DNA of 64,000 nucleotides from CAIJMU01 sp035530275 (GCA_035530275.1 DATKVC010000020.1:1-64000), one strand, 5' to 3'. Shown: positions 24,602-33,233, counted from the first letter of the stretch. Program-made: numbers and translations. The notes: generated by a model not told the origin, from the letters alone.

Positions 24602-26040
24602 GGCGCCCAGAGGCCGGAGGCAAGGCCTCCATCAGAAGGAAGCTCGTCCTCCTGGTCGCCCTCATCACCTGCATGCTGACGAGCCTATTCGCCCTGGCCT
24701 ACTACTTCGTCGCCCGGGCGAATACGATGGCCCAGGTCCGAAGCGCGGCGGAACAGTCCCTCGCCCGTCTCCAAGAGGGGCTCGAACAACCCCTGTGGAA
24801 CCTCGACACCGATGCCAGCGAACAGCTGGCCAGCGGCGAGCTCAACGACCCCTGGATCACGGCGGTCATCATACGCGATGACGCGAGCGAGACCCTGTTC
24901 GGGATCGCGGAAAAGCCCGAGGCGGGGAAGCCCGCCGCGGGGAAGCCCGACACGAGGTTCCGCATCGACGCCGCGACGGCTCCGGCGCTGCTGGATGCGG
25001 CCCCCATCTCGATGTCAGGTCCCATCGCGCATTCGGGGCGGCGGATCGGAACCGTCGCCGTGCTGGCCGATCCGGAGCATGCCCTCGGGACCCTTCTCGC
25101 GAATGTCCTCGTCACCACCCTCCTCACCTTCCTCCTTGGCGCGGCGATCGCCGCCACCCTTTTCTTCGCGGTGGACAGGATCATCACCCTCCGACTCCTC
25201 GCCTTGGGGGGGGTCCTCGAGCGTTTCTCCACGGTCGACGATGGGGCGAGGTCGACGGAGCCGGATACTGACGAGATAGGAAGGCTGGGCGCCTCCTTCA
25301 ACGGCATGGCCGACACCATCTCCGAAAGGACGGCCGAATTGGAGAGCAGGACCGAAGAGCTGCGTCTCCTCCTCGCCAGGGTCGAGCGCGAGCGCGAGGA
25401 GGAGAGGACGCGGGTCGCCCGCGAACTCCACGACGAGCTGGGTCAGGGAGTCACCAGCCTCGGCATGGCCCTCTACCTCCTCGAGCGCCGCATCGGGAAG
25501 CCGGCGGACAAGGTCGCCGAAATGATCCCGGACATGAGAAACCTTCTCTCGGAACTCTCGGATGGAATGCGAAGGCTCATCGCCGATCTCCGGCCGAGCG
25601 TCCTCGATCGACTCGGCCTCGCCCAGGCCCTCGCCCAATTCGCCGTCGAGATCGAGAAGCGGAGCGGGATCGAGGTCGAGTGTTCCTGTCGCATCCCCGA
25701 GGATCTCGAGTGCCCCGAAACGATTCGCATAGCCGCCTTCCGCGTGGCCAAGGAGGCCGTGAACAACGCCCTCCGGCACTCGAAATGCGCGAAGATCGGC
25801 ATTACCCTGACCATCGCGGGGGAGGAACTCCAACTCGAGGTAAAAGACGATGGCCAGGGCTTCGATGCCGCCGCCGGACCGCGGAAGGACGGCGGGTCCT
25901 TCGGCATCATCGGCATGCGGGAACGCTGCCGCGCCCTCGGAGGCGAGTTCCACGTCACTTCCTCGCCCGGGAGGGGAGCCACGGTCAGCGCCAGCTTCCC
26001 CCTATTCGAAAGGATCGAGCATGCGCGTGCTGATCGTTGA
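24598..26040 (+). CDS. Membrane sensor histidine kinase (HisKA_3/NarL type)
   Basis: This 480-residue protein has one N-terminal membrane helix (LVLLVALITCMLTSLFALAY), a ~130-residue periplasmic sensor, a second helix (LLTFLLGAAIAATLFFAV) and a HAMP linker (LLALGGVLERFSTVDD). Next comes a dimerisation helix with the phospho-His in RVARELHDELGQGVTSLGMA. The HATPase domain has KEAVNNALRHSKCAKIGITL and DDGQGFDAAAGP. It should autophosphorylate and pass phosphate to the downstream response regulator. It overlaps its neighbours by 4 and 20 bases, making a tight operon with the binding protein. Confidence 0.9.
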   Translation: MRRPEAGGKASIRRKLVLLVALITCMLTSLFALAYYFVARANTMAQVRSAAEQSLARLQEGLEQPLWNLDTDASEQLASGELNDPWITAVIIRDDASETLFGIAEKPEAGKPAAGKPDTRFRIDAATAPALLDAAPISMSGPIAHSGRRIGTVAVLADPEHALGTLLANVLVTTLLTFLLGAAIAATLFFAVDRIITLRLLALGGVLERFSTVDDGARSTEPDTDEIGRLGASFNGMADTISERTAELESRTEELRLLLARVEREREEERTRVARELHDELGQGVTSLGMALYLLERRIGKPADKVAEMIPDMRNLLSELSDGMRRLIADLRPSVLDRLGLAQALAQFAVEIEKRSGIEVECSCRIPEDLECPETIRIAAFRVAKEAVNNALRHSKCAKIGITLTIAGEELQLEVKDDGQGFDAAAGPRKDGGSFGIIGMRERCRALGGEFHVTSSPGRGATVSASFPLFERIEHARADR

Positions 26041-26659
26041 CGACCATCCCTTCATCAGAAAGGGGATTCGGGAAACCCTCAGCGAGGCGATCGGACTCCT
26101 CGAGATCGAGGACGCGGCGGACGGCAACCAGGCCTTCGAGCTCCTCAGGGCGAACTACTTCGACCTCGTCATCGTCGATGTCTCCATGCCCGGCAGGGAT
26201 GGGCTCGAACTCATCAGGGACTCCCTCGCCCTCCGGCCGAATCTCCGCTTCCTCATGATGAGCGTCTTCGCGGAGAGGGAATTCGCGGAACGGGCCTACC
26301 GCAACGGAGCGATGGGCTACCTCGCCAAATCGAGCCCCCCTTCGCAGTTCCTCGAGGCCGTCCGCCGGATACTCGGCGGCCAGGTCTACGTGAGTCCCGA
26401 GTACGCCGAACTCCTCGTCCTCGGGAAGACGGGGGAGTCGGAGGAAGGAGGGCAGAGGCTTTCGGACCGGGAACTCGCGGTGCTGCGCCGCTACGCCGCG
26501 GGGCTGAGCCTCATGGAGATCGGTCGGGAACTCCATCTTTCGGTCAAGACCGTAAGTACTCATAAGACCCGCGCCATGGAGAAGCTCGGCATCGAGAGCA
26601 ACGCCGAGCTCATCTCCTACGCGCTTTCGCACGGCCTCGCCCGCCCTCCAACAGCCTAG
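26021..26659 (+). CDS. Response regulator, NarL/LuxR family
   Basis: This 212-residue protein has a receiver domain (MRVLIVDDHPFIRKGIRETL; phospho-Asp in LVIVDVSMPGRDGLEL; Lys in GYLAKSSPPSQFLEAVRR) and a LuxR-type helix-turn-helix (LSDRELAVLRRYAAGLSLME and LHLSVKTVSTHKTRAMEKLG). It should bind DNA when phosphorylated by the kinase encoded just upstream. Its ATG lies inside the kinase gene, 20 bases before that stop, so translation is coupled. Target genes are unknown. Confidence 0.92.
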   Translation: MRVLIVDDHPFIRKGIRETLSEAIGLLEIEDAADGNQAFELLRANYFDLVIVDVSMPGRDGLELIRDSLALRPNLRFLMMSVFAEREFAERAYRNGAMGYLAKSSPPSQFLEAVRRILGGQVYVSPEYAELLVLGKTGESEEGGQRLSDRELAVLRRYAAGLSLMEIGRELHLSVKTVSTHKTRAMEKLGIESNAELISYALSHGLARPPTA

Positions 26660-26830
26660 GAAATTTCCTACAGCAGAATCGGAATTTTCCTCCCCCCTCA
26701 CGCCTCGTCATCCTACAGGGACCGTCCTTCCGTTCGGCTACACTCGGATCAGTTACTGCGTAGTTGATGGAGGTCGCGGCAAAATGAGGAACAAAGCAGG
26801 TCTCGTCGCACCCGATGCGACAGAGGCCAC

Positions 26831-27211
26831 ATGAACGACCCAAAAGAACTCAGCGTCCTGATTGTCGACGACCATGCCAGAATCAGGAAATACCTGAAGG
26901 AGATATTCCTCGACAGCGGCACGTTCAAGACCGTCGAAGTGGCCGCAGATGCATCGGTCGCCCTCGATCTCTTTTTCAAGAACGATTTCGATCTGGCCGT
27001 GGTCGACATCGATTTGCCGGGCATGGACGGTTTTTCGCTGATCGAGATCGTGAAGAATCGAAAGCCCGAGCAGTCCTTCCTCGTCCTCAGCGCCATTCCT
27101 GTTTCGGAGTACGCCATGAGGGCGCATAAGCTGGGCGCTTCCCGTTTCCTCCCCAAGGGTTGCCGTCCATCGACCATCCTGGCCGCGGCCCTACGCGCCG
27201 TCGGTAGGTGA
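26831..27211 (+). CDS. Stand-alone receiver domain protein
   Basis: This 126-residue protein is only a receiver domain: ELSVLIVDDHARIRKYLKEI with the acidic pair, LAVVDIDLPGMDGFSLIEIV with the phospho-Asp, and SRFLPKGCRPSTILAAALRA with the conserved Lys. It has no output domain, so it may shuttle phosphate or act by protein contacts, like CheY or Spo0F. It follows the kinase/response-regulator operon by about 170 bases and could share that signal. Confidence 0.85.
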   Translation: MNDPKELSVLIVDDHARIRKYLKEIFLDSGTFKTVEVAADASVALDLFFKNDFDLAVVDIDLPGMDGFSLIEIVKNRKPEQSFLVLSAIPVSEYAMRAHKLGASRFLPKGCRPSTILAAALRAVGR

Positions 27212-27232
27212 AGGGAAAAAGCCTCGCGTTGC

Positions 27233-27538
27233 CTACATCCCCGGGATATCCCGGAAGAGGTGGTCGACGATATCGCCGATCTTGCCGTCCATTGCCGTGA
27301 ACCACTCCCCATACACGGGGTCCCCCATCACGACGGCCGCCCAGTCGTCCTCGGCGGCGAGGGAATCGAAGGCGAGCAGCCAGTGCATTTCGTCCAGCCG
27401 GCCCGTGACATTCCAGACGAAGCGCATGTCCTTGATCTGCGGGTAACTCGTCCTGAAATGTGCGATGAGTTTTTTCGAACTCTCCTCGATCGCCTCGTCG
27501 AACTTCAGGATTCTCATCGATCTCGTAAGATAGACCAT
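27233..27538 (-). CDS. Hypothetical NIPSNAP/ABM-like small protein
   Basis: This 101-residue protein reads MVYLTRSMRILKFDEAIEES then MRFVWNVTGRLDEMHWLLAF and DWAAVVMGDPVYGEWF. The beta-alpha pattern, and small residues around WLLAFDSLAAEDDW, resemble dimeric ferredoxin-like folds of the NIPSNAP/antibiotic-biosynthesis-monooxygenase type. That is a loose likeness only. A GGAGG site lies 5-6 bases before the ATG. It is single and convergent with the receiver gene. Confidence 0.6.
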   Translation of the reverse strand: MVYLTRSMRILKFDEAIEESSKKLIAHFRTSYPQIKDMRFVWNVTGRLDEMHWLLAFDSLAAEDDWAAVVMGDPVYGEWFTAMDGKIGDIVDHLFRDIPGM

Positions 27539-27619
27539 GAGTGCCTCCAGAACGGGAAAGTACTGATGTCTTCAGGCGATGGCAAAGGAGACGCTTCGAG
27601 TAAGGCAGCCGTCCCTCCC

Positions 27620-27776
27620 TCTTGAAATCCCGAATTCGTTATATAAACTTTACGCTATCTTTTCAAAAGGAGGGCATGCTGAAGGGGCAACCACAGCGAT
27701 GCTTTAGCTCGCGATCTTGTCCGCGGCAGCGGGCTAGATCGCGAGTTTTACCAATTATAAAGTTGCCGGTTGAGTA
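27620..27776. repeat. Structured repeat element, copy A
   Basis: It starts CTTGAAATCCCGAATTCG, then TATATAAA, then TTTTCAAAAGGAGGG, so the two ends of the first ~55 bases can pair. The second part has GCTTTAGCTC, an imperfect palindrome around CTCGCGATC / GATCGCGAG, and ends GTTGCCGGTTGAG. Copy B at 40608-40813 has the same parts in the same order. No protein is encoded. Confidence 0.65.
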
Positions 27777-27781
27777 AGTAC

Positions 27782-27943
27782 GGAGAGCGGAACCGGGAGC
27801 TCGTCCCGAACTTCCTCGACCTCGGGGCGATGCCCACCGACACCAGGGCCGTCCAGACCCTCCGCGAACTGGCCCAGGGCCTCAACCCCATTACGGACGC
27901 ACTCAACGATTCCATGACCCTCTCGGGCTCGGAAGCCTACCAA
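27782..27943 (+). pseudogene. Fragment of an unnamed conserved protein
   Basis: Frame 2 reads ERNRELVPNFLDLGAMPTDT, then RAVQTLRELAQGLNPITDAL and NDSMTLSGSEAY. The helical pattern and the L-N-x-x-x-D-A-L-x-D-S end look like the first half of a short conserved protein that I recall only as uncharacterised. It begins right after repeat copy A and ends at a direct repeat, with no ribosome site, so it is a truncated relic. Confidence 0.45.
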
Positions 27944-27977
27944 CGAGGTAGGGGGGGTACCTCGAAGATCCGGCGGC

Positions 27978-27999
27978 GAGGCTTGGAGATGCGCGGCAG
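27978..27999 (+). repeat. 22-bp direct repeat, left copy
   Basis: GAGGCTTGGAGATGCGCGG plus CAG; identical 22 bases recur at 28576-28597. The two copies flank the DUF4160-DUF2442 pair. Confidence 0.85.
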
Positions 28000-28047
28000 A
28001 CAAAGATCGGAATTGCCACCAAAGGTCCGGAGCGGTAGTATGACCGC

Positions 28048-28287
28048 ATGAGCCCGACGGTATTTCGCGACGGTCCCACAAGGTTTTTCTTCTTTTCGAG
28101 GGAAGAAACAAGGATTCATATCCATGCGCTCGGTCCGAACGGCGAAGCCAAATTCTGGATGACGCCGATAGTGAGCTGCGCTAACCACTCGGGGCTATCG
28201 GAACGGGAGCTCTGTAGCCTAATCGCCGTTATCGAAGCTCACAAAGAGGAGATACTCGATGCTTGGCAGCGCCATTTCCCCGGTTGA
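28048..28287 (+). CDS. DUF4160 protein (putative toxin-antitoxin member)
   Basis: This 79-residue protein reads MSPTVFRDGPTRFFFFSREE, then TRIHIHALGPNGEAKFWMTP and a C-terminal helix IEAHKEEILDAWQRHF. This is the DUF4160 pattern (P-T-V-F-R, F-F-S-x-E-x-x-x-x-H-I-H-V). DUF4160 genes are regularly followed by DUF2442 genes, as here with a 29-base overlap, and the pair is thought to be a toxin-antitoxin system. Which member is toxic is unclear. Confidence 0.8.
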   Translation: MSPTVFRDGPTRFFFFSREETRIHIHALGPNGEAKFWMTPIVSCANHSGLSERELCSLIAVIEAHKEEILDAWQRHFPG

Positions 28288-28522
28288 GGTCGTCCAAGTC
28301 ACTCGGTATGGCCTTTGGCTTGCCTCTGGTGACGAGGAGTATTTCCTGAACTTCTCGGATTTCCCTTGGTTCAGGAGGGCAAGCATCGATTCCATCTGCA
28401 GTGTCGAGGAAGCTGCCCCCGGACATTTCCACTGGCCACTTCTCGACATCGATCTGGATGTGGAAACGATTCTCCATCCGGAGCGTTACCCACTGGTGGA
28501 CGGGGGGGCTGAGCCCACCTAA
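28259..28522 (+). CDS. DUF2442 protein (putative toxin-antitoxin partner)
   Basis: This 87-residue protein has the DUF2442 layout: VVQVTRYGLWLASGDEEYFL, NFSDFPWFRRASIDSICSVE and FHWPLLDIDLDVETILHPER, with the conserved L-x-W-P-x-L-D-I-D-L-x-V. It overlaps the DUF4160 gene by 29 bases, so the two are made together. The short Gly/Pro C-terminus is not conserved. A run of ten T follows at 28561. Confidence 0.8.
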   Translation: MLGSAISPVEVVQVTRYGLWLASGDEEYFLNFSDFPWFRRASIDSICSVEEAAPGHFHWPLLDIDLDVETILHPERYPLVDGGAEPT

Positions 28523-28575
28523 TCATGGAATCGGCGTCGTGGCATGTATCCGCCCCGCCGTTTTTTTTTTGCCCA

Positions 28576-28597
28576 GAGGCTTGGAGATGCGCGGCAG
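28576..28597 (+). repeat. 22-bp direct repeat, right copy
   Basis: Exact second copy of the repeat at 27978-27999. It is followed by GTTTTTGCCGCGG, which forms a small hairpin with the repeat's end. Confidence 0.85.
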
Positions 28598-28699
28598 GTT
28601 TTTGCCGCGGGGCTGACTCCGTGTTATGATTCCCGTCGATCTTCAGATCCCGTCGCTGAAAATGACATTTCGAAAAGACGACTGAAACGAGGAATTCAC

Positions 28700-28820
28700 G
28701 TGAGCTCGGAACTCGACGCGCAGGGTCAACCGACGCAGAAGATCGTCGAGGCGCGGCGAAAGGCCGATTTCATCACTCCCATTCCCAAACCCAAGAAGAG
28801 AAAGCAGGCCGCCGCCGGGA
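28700..28820 (+). pseudogene. Type I restriction HsdR relic
   Basis: The frame reads SSELDAQGQPTQKIVEARRK then ADFITPIPKPKKRKQ. This is a segment characteristic of the N-terminal part of type I restriction R subunits. Only about 40 codons remain; there is no nuclease or helicase part. The fragment runs into the convergent chemoreceptor gene. Confidence 0.55.
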
Positions 28821-28839
28821 TCGGAATTCCTCGGAGACC

Positions 28840-30456
28840 TCAGGGTCTGACCTGGAGAGGCACCGCCTCGACGTAGCTCACCTCGGGGATATCGTCGTAG
28901 AGGGCCTCGTCGGGCGCCTGGCCGATCGCGGCCGGCTCCGACGAAAGTCTGAAATAGGAAAGGGTCTGGGTCAGCTGCCTGGACTGGGCGCTCAACTCCT
29001 CGGACATGGAGGCCAGTTCCTCGGAGGCCGAGGCGTTCTGTTGGATGACCTGGTCCAATTGGGTGATTGCCTTGGTGATCTGTCCGATCCCCGATTTCTG
29101 TTCCCTGCTCGCCGAGGCGATCTCCTGCGCGACCTCGGCGTTCTTCTTGATATCGGGAACCATCGCGATGATCCTTTCCCCCGCCTGGTCCGAGATCGCC
29201 ATGCTTCGGCCCGCAAGGTCGGCGATTTCCTTCGATGATATCTGGGCTCGCTCGGCGAGCCTACGGACCTCTGCCGCGACGACGGCGAAGCCCTTGCCGG
29301 CCGTCCCCGCCCGGGCCGCCTCGATCGCGGCGTTGAGGGCGAGGAGATTGGTCTGTCGGGCGATCTCCTCGACGATCCCAACCTTCGCAGCTATGTCCTT
29401 CATCGCGCCGACGGCTTCGGCGACCGAAGCCCCTCCCAAGGCGGCGTCGCTCGAACTCTTGCGCGCGAGGCCCTCCGCGGCCGCCGCGTTCTCGGCGTTC
29501 TGCCCGATGGTCGCGCCGAGCTCCTCGACGGAGGCGCTCAATTCTTCGGCCGAGGAAGCCTGCTCCGACGCGCCCTGGGCGAGTTGCTGCGCCGTGGCGC
29601 TCATCTGGAGGCTGCCCGCTCCCACCTGGTTCGATGAGCTCAGGAGCAAGGCGACGATGTCCTGGAGACTCCTGGCCATGTTCCGGAAGGCTCGTGCGAG
29701 GATTCCCAACTCGTCCTTGCGCGCGAGGTGGCGCTCCTCCACTTCCTGCATGAGGTCTCCCTTCGCGATGGCGAGGGCGAGGGCGACGATCCGCCCCAAG
29801 GGCTTCGTGATCGAACGCGCGAGGAGGATGCCGCCGAGTATGGCGATGAACAGGCCGAGGCCGATTCCGGCGAGGGAAATCAGCGTGACCAGCATTCCCG
29901 TGGCGACGACTCCCTGGACGGATAGGGCGGCGTTCCGGTCGTTGGTCGCCTGGATCGCGTCGAGGATATCGCCGACGGCGGCGATCGAGGCGTCGTTGAA
30001 GGTCATCTGATCGCTCATCTTCGCGTAAAGGACGGCCGAAGGCGCGGCCTCATAGGCTTTCGCTTCGGTCGCAAAGGCCTCGTGGTTGCCCCACCAGAGC
30101 TTCCATGAAGCGGTGAATTTGTCCCAAAGCTCCCCTTCGCCCTTCGACATGGGAAGGGCGGCGAAGGCAGCGATGGCCTTGTCGGCGTCGGCCTTGGCGG
30201 CGTCGAAGGTCGCGAAGCTCGACTCCTGGCCCTGTTTGTCGAGGGTTGTCTGCATGAGACCGTTTTCCGCGCTGTCGATCTTGCGCATCGCGATCTCGAT
30301 GAGGAGGGCCTCTTCCACGCTGGGAAGCGTGTCCCTTCCTATCTCGATGGCGCTGGAACCGAGTCGCCCGGCGCCCCAAAGCCCGATGACCCCGATCGCG
30401 AGGGCGATCGCCGCGATGAAAAGAAAACCAGCTATGAGCTTCGCTCCGATTTTCAT
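28840..30456 (-). CDS. Methyl-accepting chemotaxis protein with four-helix sensor
   Basis: This 538-residue chemoreceptor has an N-terminal membrane helix (LIAGFLFIAAIALAIGVIGL), a ~150-residue helical periplasmic 4HB-type sensor (IEIAMRKIDSAENGLMQ), a second helix (GLGLFIAILGGILLARSITK) and HAMP. The cytoplasmic signalling tip is EIARQTNLLALNAAIEAARA, and the flanking adaptation helices carry Glu/Gln pairs. It should bind a ligand outside and control CheA. The C-terminal DDIPEVSYVEAVP tail has no clear CheR pentapeptide. The gene is single and convergent with the HsdR relic. Confidence 0.93.
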   Translation of the reverse strand: MKIGAKLIAGFLFIAAIALAIGVIGLWGAGRLGSSAIEIGRDTLPSVEEALLIEIAMRKIDSAENGLMQTTLDKQGQESSFATFDAAKADADKAIAAFAALPMSKGEGELWDKFTASWKLWWGNHEAFATEAKAYEAAPSAVLYAKMSDQMTFNDASIAAVGDILDAIQATNDRNAALSVQGVVATGMLVTLISLAGIGLGLFIAILGGILLARSITKPLGRIVALALAIAKGDLMQEVEERHLARKDELGILARAFRNMARSLQDIVALLLSSSNQVGAGSLQMSATAQQLAQGASEQASSAEELSASVEELGATIGQNAENAAAAEGLARKSSSDAALGGASVAEAVGAMKDIAAKVGIVEEIARQTNLLALNAAIEAARAGTAGKGFAVVAAEVRRLAERAQISSKEIADLAGRSMAISDQAGERIIAMVPDIKKNAEVAQEIASASREQKSGIGQITKAITQLDQVIQQNASASEELASMSEELSAQSRQLTQTLSYFRLSSEPAAIGQAPDEALYDDIPEVSYVEAVPLQVRP

Positions 30457-30664
30457 GCTCTACCTCCCGAGTTCTCTCCGCCAGCCGCAGTTCAGATGGG
30501 GGTCGAATGACGCAACCCCGGAAGGTATGGGTCGAAGTTACTTCCGTCGGGAGTCGTCAGGCGAGTCTTTTCCGCCCCGGGCGGAGGTCTCGGCAGCGGG
30601 GGGCTCGCCCCTCCACCTCCCCTTCGCATCGTGCTATAGTCCTCCGAGTTCCGGAGGTAAGGGC

Positions 30665-32770
30665 ATGGCTCGGGACAATTGGATAATCGACGCGGACAAT
30701 TTCGACCTCAACACGGGCAAGGACCTCCTCCTCCTCACGGACGAGGCCCTCGGCTTTCTGGACAAGGACAACTCGATCCAGTCCTTCGTGATCGCGACGA
30801 AGGGCATCGGCAAAACCATGCTGCTCAGGCTCAAGCGCGAGGCCATGGGCGGCTACGTGATGATCCCGGAGAGCGGCATCGACAAGTTCGCCTTTTCGGA
30901 CAACCTGAGCCGCGACTCGGTGGAGCTTTTCCAGGACCTCCACAATGTCGAGAGCATTTGGTCGATCGCGATCACGATGGCGGTGCTCAAGCGGGTCGGG
31001 CACCGCTTCGACGAAGGGAACCTCTCGCGCTTCCTCGCGGGGCTCTACGCGAACCGCCAGCTGGGATCGGTGTCGGAATACTTCAGCCACCTCATCCACG
31101 CCGACCGCGACGATTTTTTCCGCGCCAAGGCCGACCTCGAGTCGACCCTCGTGCCCGTCTACAAGCGTGCGGTGAGCTCGCCCATCGCGATCTTCATCGA
31201 CAACATCGACGAGTACTTCAACCGCCACCTCGACCCCTCGGCGGCCGAGAGCGTGGCGGGGGTGCTGGAGCCGGAGCTCTGGTACAGCTCGCAGATGGGC
31301 CTCGTGCTGAGCTTCTTCAATCTCCACAAATTCAACCATCACGTACGACTTTTCGCCTCCATACGCAAGGAGGCCTTCCTCCGCTACAAGCGCCAGCAGG
31401 TCCTCTTCCAGCAGGTCGGCGAGCGGACCATCGACCTCCGCTATTCGCGCCTCGACCTCGAGCGGATCTTCGTCAACAACGTGCGGAGGGAGCCGAAGGA
31501 CCGCTTCGTCGCGCCGGAGCGCCTCGCGAAGGACCCGGTGGCCTCCTGGTTCGGTTTCGCGACGATCAAGCACAAGCAGGTGGGGGCCGTGGAAGAGCTC
31601 TTCCAATACCTCGTCCGCCACACCCTGTCGCGGCCCCGCGACCTCATGCAGATAGGCAAGGCCCTCTCGCGCCTCGATCCCGGCGAGAGAAGCCAGGACA
31701 CCGTGCGACGGACCGTGCAGGAAGTGTCGATGGACATCGTCGGCACCTACATGGCCGAGGTGCGGCCCCACTCGAAGACCCTCGATCTCCAGCGCCTCCT
31801 CGCCCTCATCGACACGAACGCCCTACCCCGCGAATCGCTCAAGGCCATCTGCTGCGAATACAACACGACGGGCCCCGACGGGGCCGATGTCAAGCCGGGC
31901 GCGGCGAAGGCCCGCGCCGCCGATCTCGAGGCGATGGATTGCAGGACCTGCGGAGGCACCCACGTCTTCTGCACCCTCTACAAGCTCGGCCTCCTCGGCC
32001 ACGTGGTGAGCGAGGGGTCGCGGAGGACGCGCATTCAGAAGTTCTGCCTCCCGGGCGAGCGCACCTTCGAAGGCGACGGCATCCTGCCCGACTCCGAGCT
32101 CTACCTCATCCATCCCATCCTCAACTCGATGATCATGGAGCGGAACCGCAGCTACATGGCGAATCGGAACAAGCACAATATCGTCGGCGACGGCCTGTCG
32201 TGGATTCTCGACGACGAGGCGAGACCCGCGCGAAAGCTCCGCTACTGCGCCCTCAAGGCAGACGTCTGCGGCTTCTCGAAGCTGATGGATCAGGGCACGT
32301 CGAAGGCATTGAGCGTCAAGCGAAAGCTCGCCGAGTTCAGCGCCGCCGAGCAGGAACTCTGCGAGTTCGTCTCGCATTCGGACGGCGACTCGGTGTCCAT
32401 CGTCGAACGCGACGCGGTCAAGGTCGCCGACGCGGCCTTCCGCCTCCTCGACCTCGTGAAGCGCCTCGGGCTCGAACTCAGGGTCGCCCTCGACTGCGGC
32501 CCGATGACCGTCGTGGGCGAGGGCGAGATGATGGGCCGCCCCTTCCTCGTCGCCGCCCGCGTCGAACCCCTCGTCGTGGCGAATCAGATCTGGTGCACCG
32601 AGTCTTTCCGGAGGGAACTCGCGCGAAGGCGGGGCATCTACGAGACGGTCGACCTCCTCGAGGAGGTGCCGCCCACCCTCGCCTCCCGCATCACGCCCGA
32701 GGGCTTCTCCATCGGCAAGCGCGGCCAGCGGGAGATCGCGGTCAGGCTCTTCAGGATAAAAAGGGACTGA
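30665..32770 (+). CDS. P-loop ATPase-cyclase homology domain fusion
   Basis: This 701-residue cytoplasmic protein begins MARDNWIIDADNFDLNTGKD. Walker A is IATKGIGKTMLLRLKREAMG (near residue 45) and Walker B is IAIFIDNIDEYFNRHL (near 175). A middle helical region carries PRDLMQIGKALSRLDPG. A Cys cluster CRTCGGTHVFC near 425 may bind zinc. The last ~170 residues are a cyclase-like domain (LRYCALKADVCGFSKLMDQG and VSHSDGDSVSIVERDAVKVA). It resembles STAND/Sll1717-type ATPases joined to a class III cyclase, which is uncommon. GGAGG precedes ATG 30665 by 6-7 bases. Whether it makes cAMP, and what it senses, is open. Confidence 0.78.
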   Translation: MARDNWIIDADNFDLNTGKDLLLLTDEALGFLDKDNSIQSFVIATKGIGKTMLLRLKREAMGGYVMIPESGIDKFAFSDNLSRDSVELFQDLHNVESIWSIAITMAVLKRVGHRFDEGNLSRFLAGLYANRQLGSVSEYFSHLIHADRDDFFRAKADLESTLVPVYKRAVSSPIAIFIDNIDEYFNRHLDPSAAESVAGVLEPELWYSSQMGLVLSFFNLHKFNHHVRLFASIRKEAFLRYKRQQVLFQQVGERTIDLRYSRLDLERIFVNNVRREPKDRFVAPERLAKDPVASWFGFATIKHKQVGAVEELFQYLVRHTLSRPRDLMQIGKALSRLDPGERSQDTVRRTVQEVSMDIVGTYMAEVRPHSKTLDLQRLLALIDTNALPRESLKAICCEYNTTGPDGADVKPGAAKARAADLEAMDCRTCGGTHVFCTLYKLGLLGHVVSEGSRRTRIQKFCLPGERTFEGDGILPDSELYLIHPILNSMIMERNRSYMANRNKHNIVGDGLSWILDDEARPARKLRYCALKADVCGFSKLMDQGTSKALSVKRKLAEFSAAEQELCEFVSHSDGDSVSIVERDAVKVADAAFRLLDLVKRLGLELRVALDCGPMTVVGEGEMMGRPFLVAARVEPLVVANQIWCTESFRRELARRRGIYETVDLLEEVPPTLASRITPEGFSIGKRGQREIAVRLFRIKRD

Positions 32771-32777
32771 GCGAGCG

Positions 32778-33203
32778 ATGGGCAGTTCAAAGGGCTACCC
32801 ACCCATCGTCCTCGCGCTGGAGCGAAGAGAGGCCATTTGGTACGGTATGGCGATGGCGACAAGCGAGGAAGCCTTGGTGGCCACTTCGACGGGCCGGATC
32901 GCCGCGGCAGCAGGCGTCATCGCCCGCGAGGTCGGCAGCCTGATGGCCCACAACCCCCTCTATCCCCTCGTACCCTGCCATCGCGTCGTGGGTTCGGACT
33001 ACGGCCTCGTCGGCTACCGCGGCGCGACCGAGGGGCCCGATCTCGAGGACAAGCTCGAGCGACTCCGCGCGGAGGCCAGGGGTATCGAGGATGAACGCAG
33101 GGTCGGCGGCCCCGACGGAATCCTGGTCTTTCCCGTCGAGCGGGTCATCGCGCGCGTAGCAGGCCGGGATCGCGGGGAGGCGGGACAGCTCTCCCTGTGG
33201 TGA
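32778..33203 (+). CDS. MGMT-like O6-alkylguanine DNA alkyltransferase domain protein
   Basis: The core reads TGRIAAAAGVIAREVGSLMA, then NPLYPLVPCHRVVGSDYGLV and GYRGATEGPDLEDKLE. P-C-H-R-V is the active motif of Ogt/Ada alkyltransferases, with the acceptor Cys present. At 141 residues it lacks the usual N-terminal domain of full-length Ogt and has an extra C-terminal segment ending QLSLW. It would remove alkyl groups from guanine in a one-time reaction. The start is uncertain; it follows the ATPase-cyclase gene by 7 bases and may be co-transcribed. Confidence 0.7.
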   Translation: MGSSKGYPPIVLALERREAIWYGMAMATSEEALVATSTGRIAAAAGVIAREVGSLMAHNPLYPLVPCHRVVGSDYGLVGYRGATEGPDLEDKLERLRAEARGIEDERRVGGPDGILVFPVERVIARVAGRDRGEAGQLSLW

Positions 33204-33233
33204 GAGAGCCGCCCTGGGCGCATACCCGCAGCC

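Noticed and set aside
28561..28570. Run of ten T as an intrinsic terminator for the DUF2442 gene
   Set aside because: No convincing stem directly precedes it. It may be only a homopolymer, perhaps with sequencing uncertainty.
30679..32943. 754-codon frame in a different register of the P-loop-cyclase gene
   Set aside because: Composition is dominated by Arg, Pro and Gly and no motif is seen. It is a shadow of the true frame.
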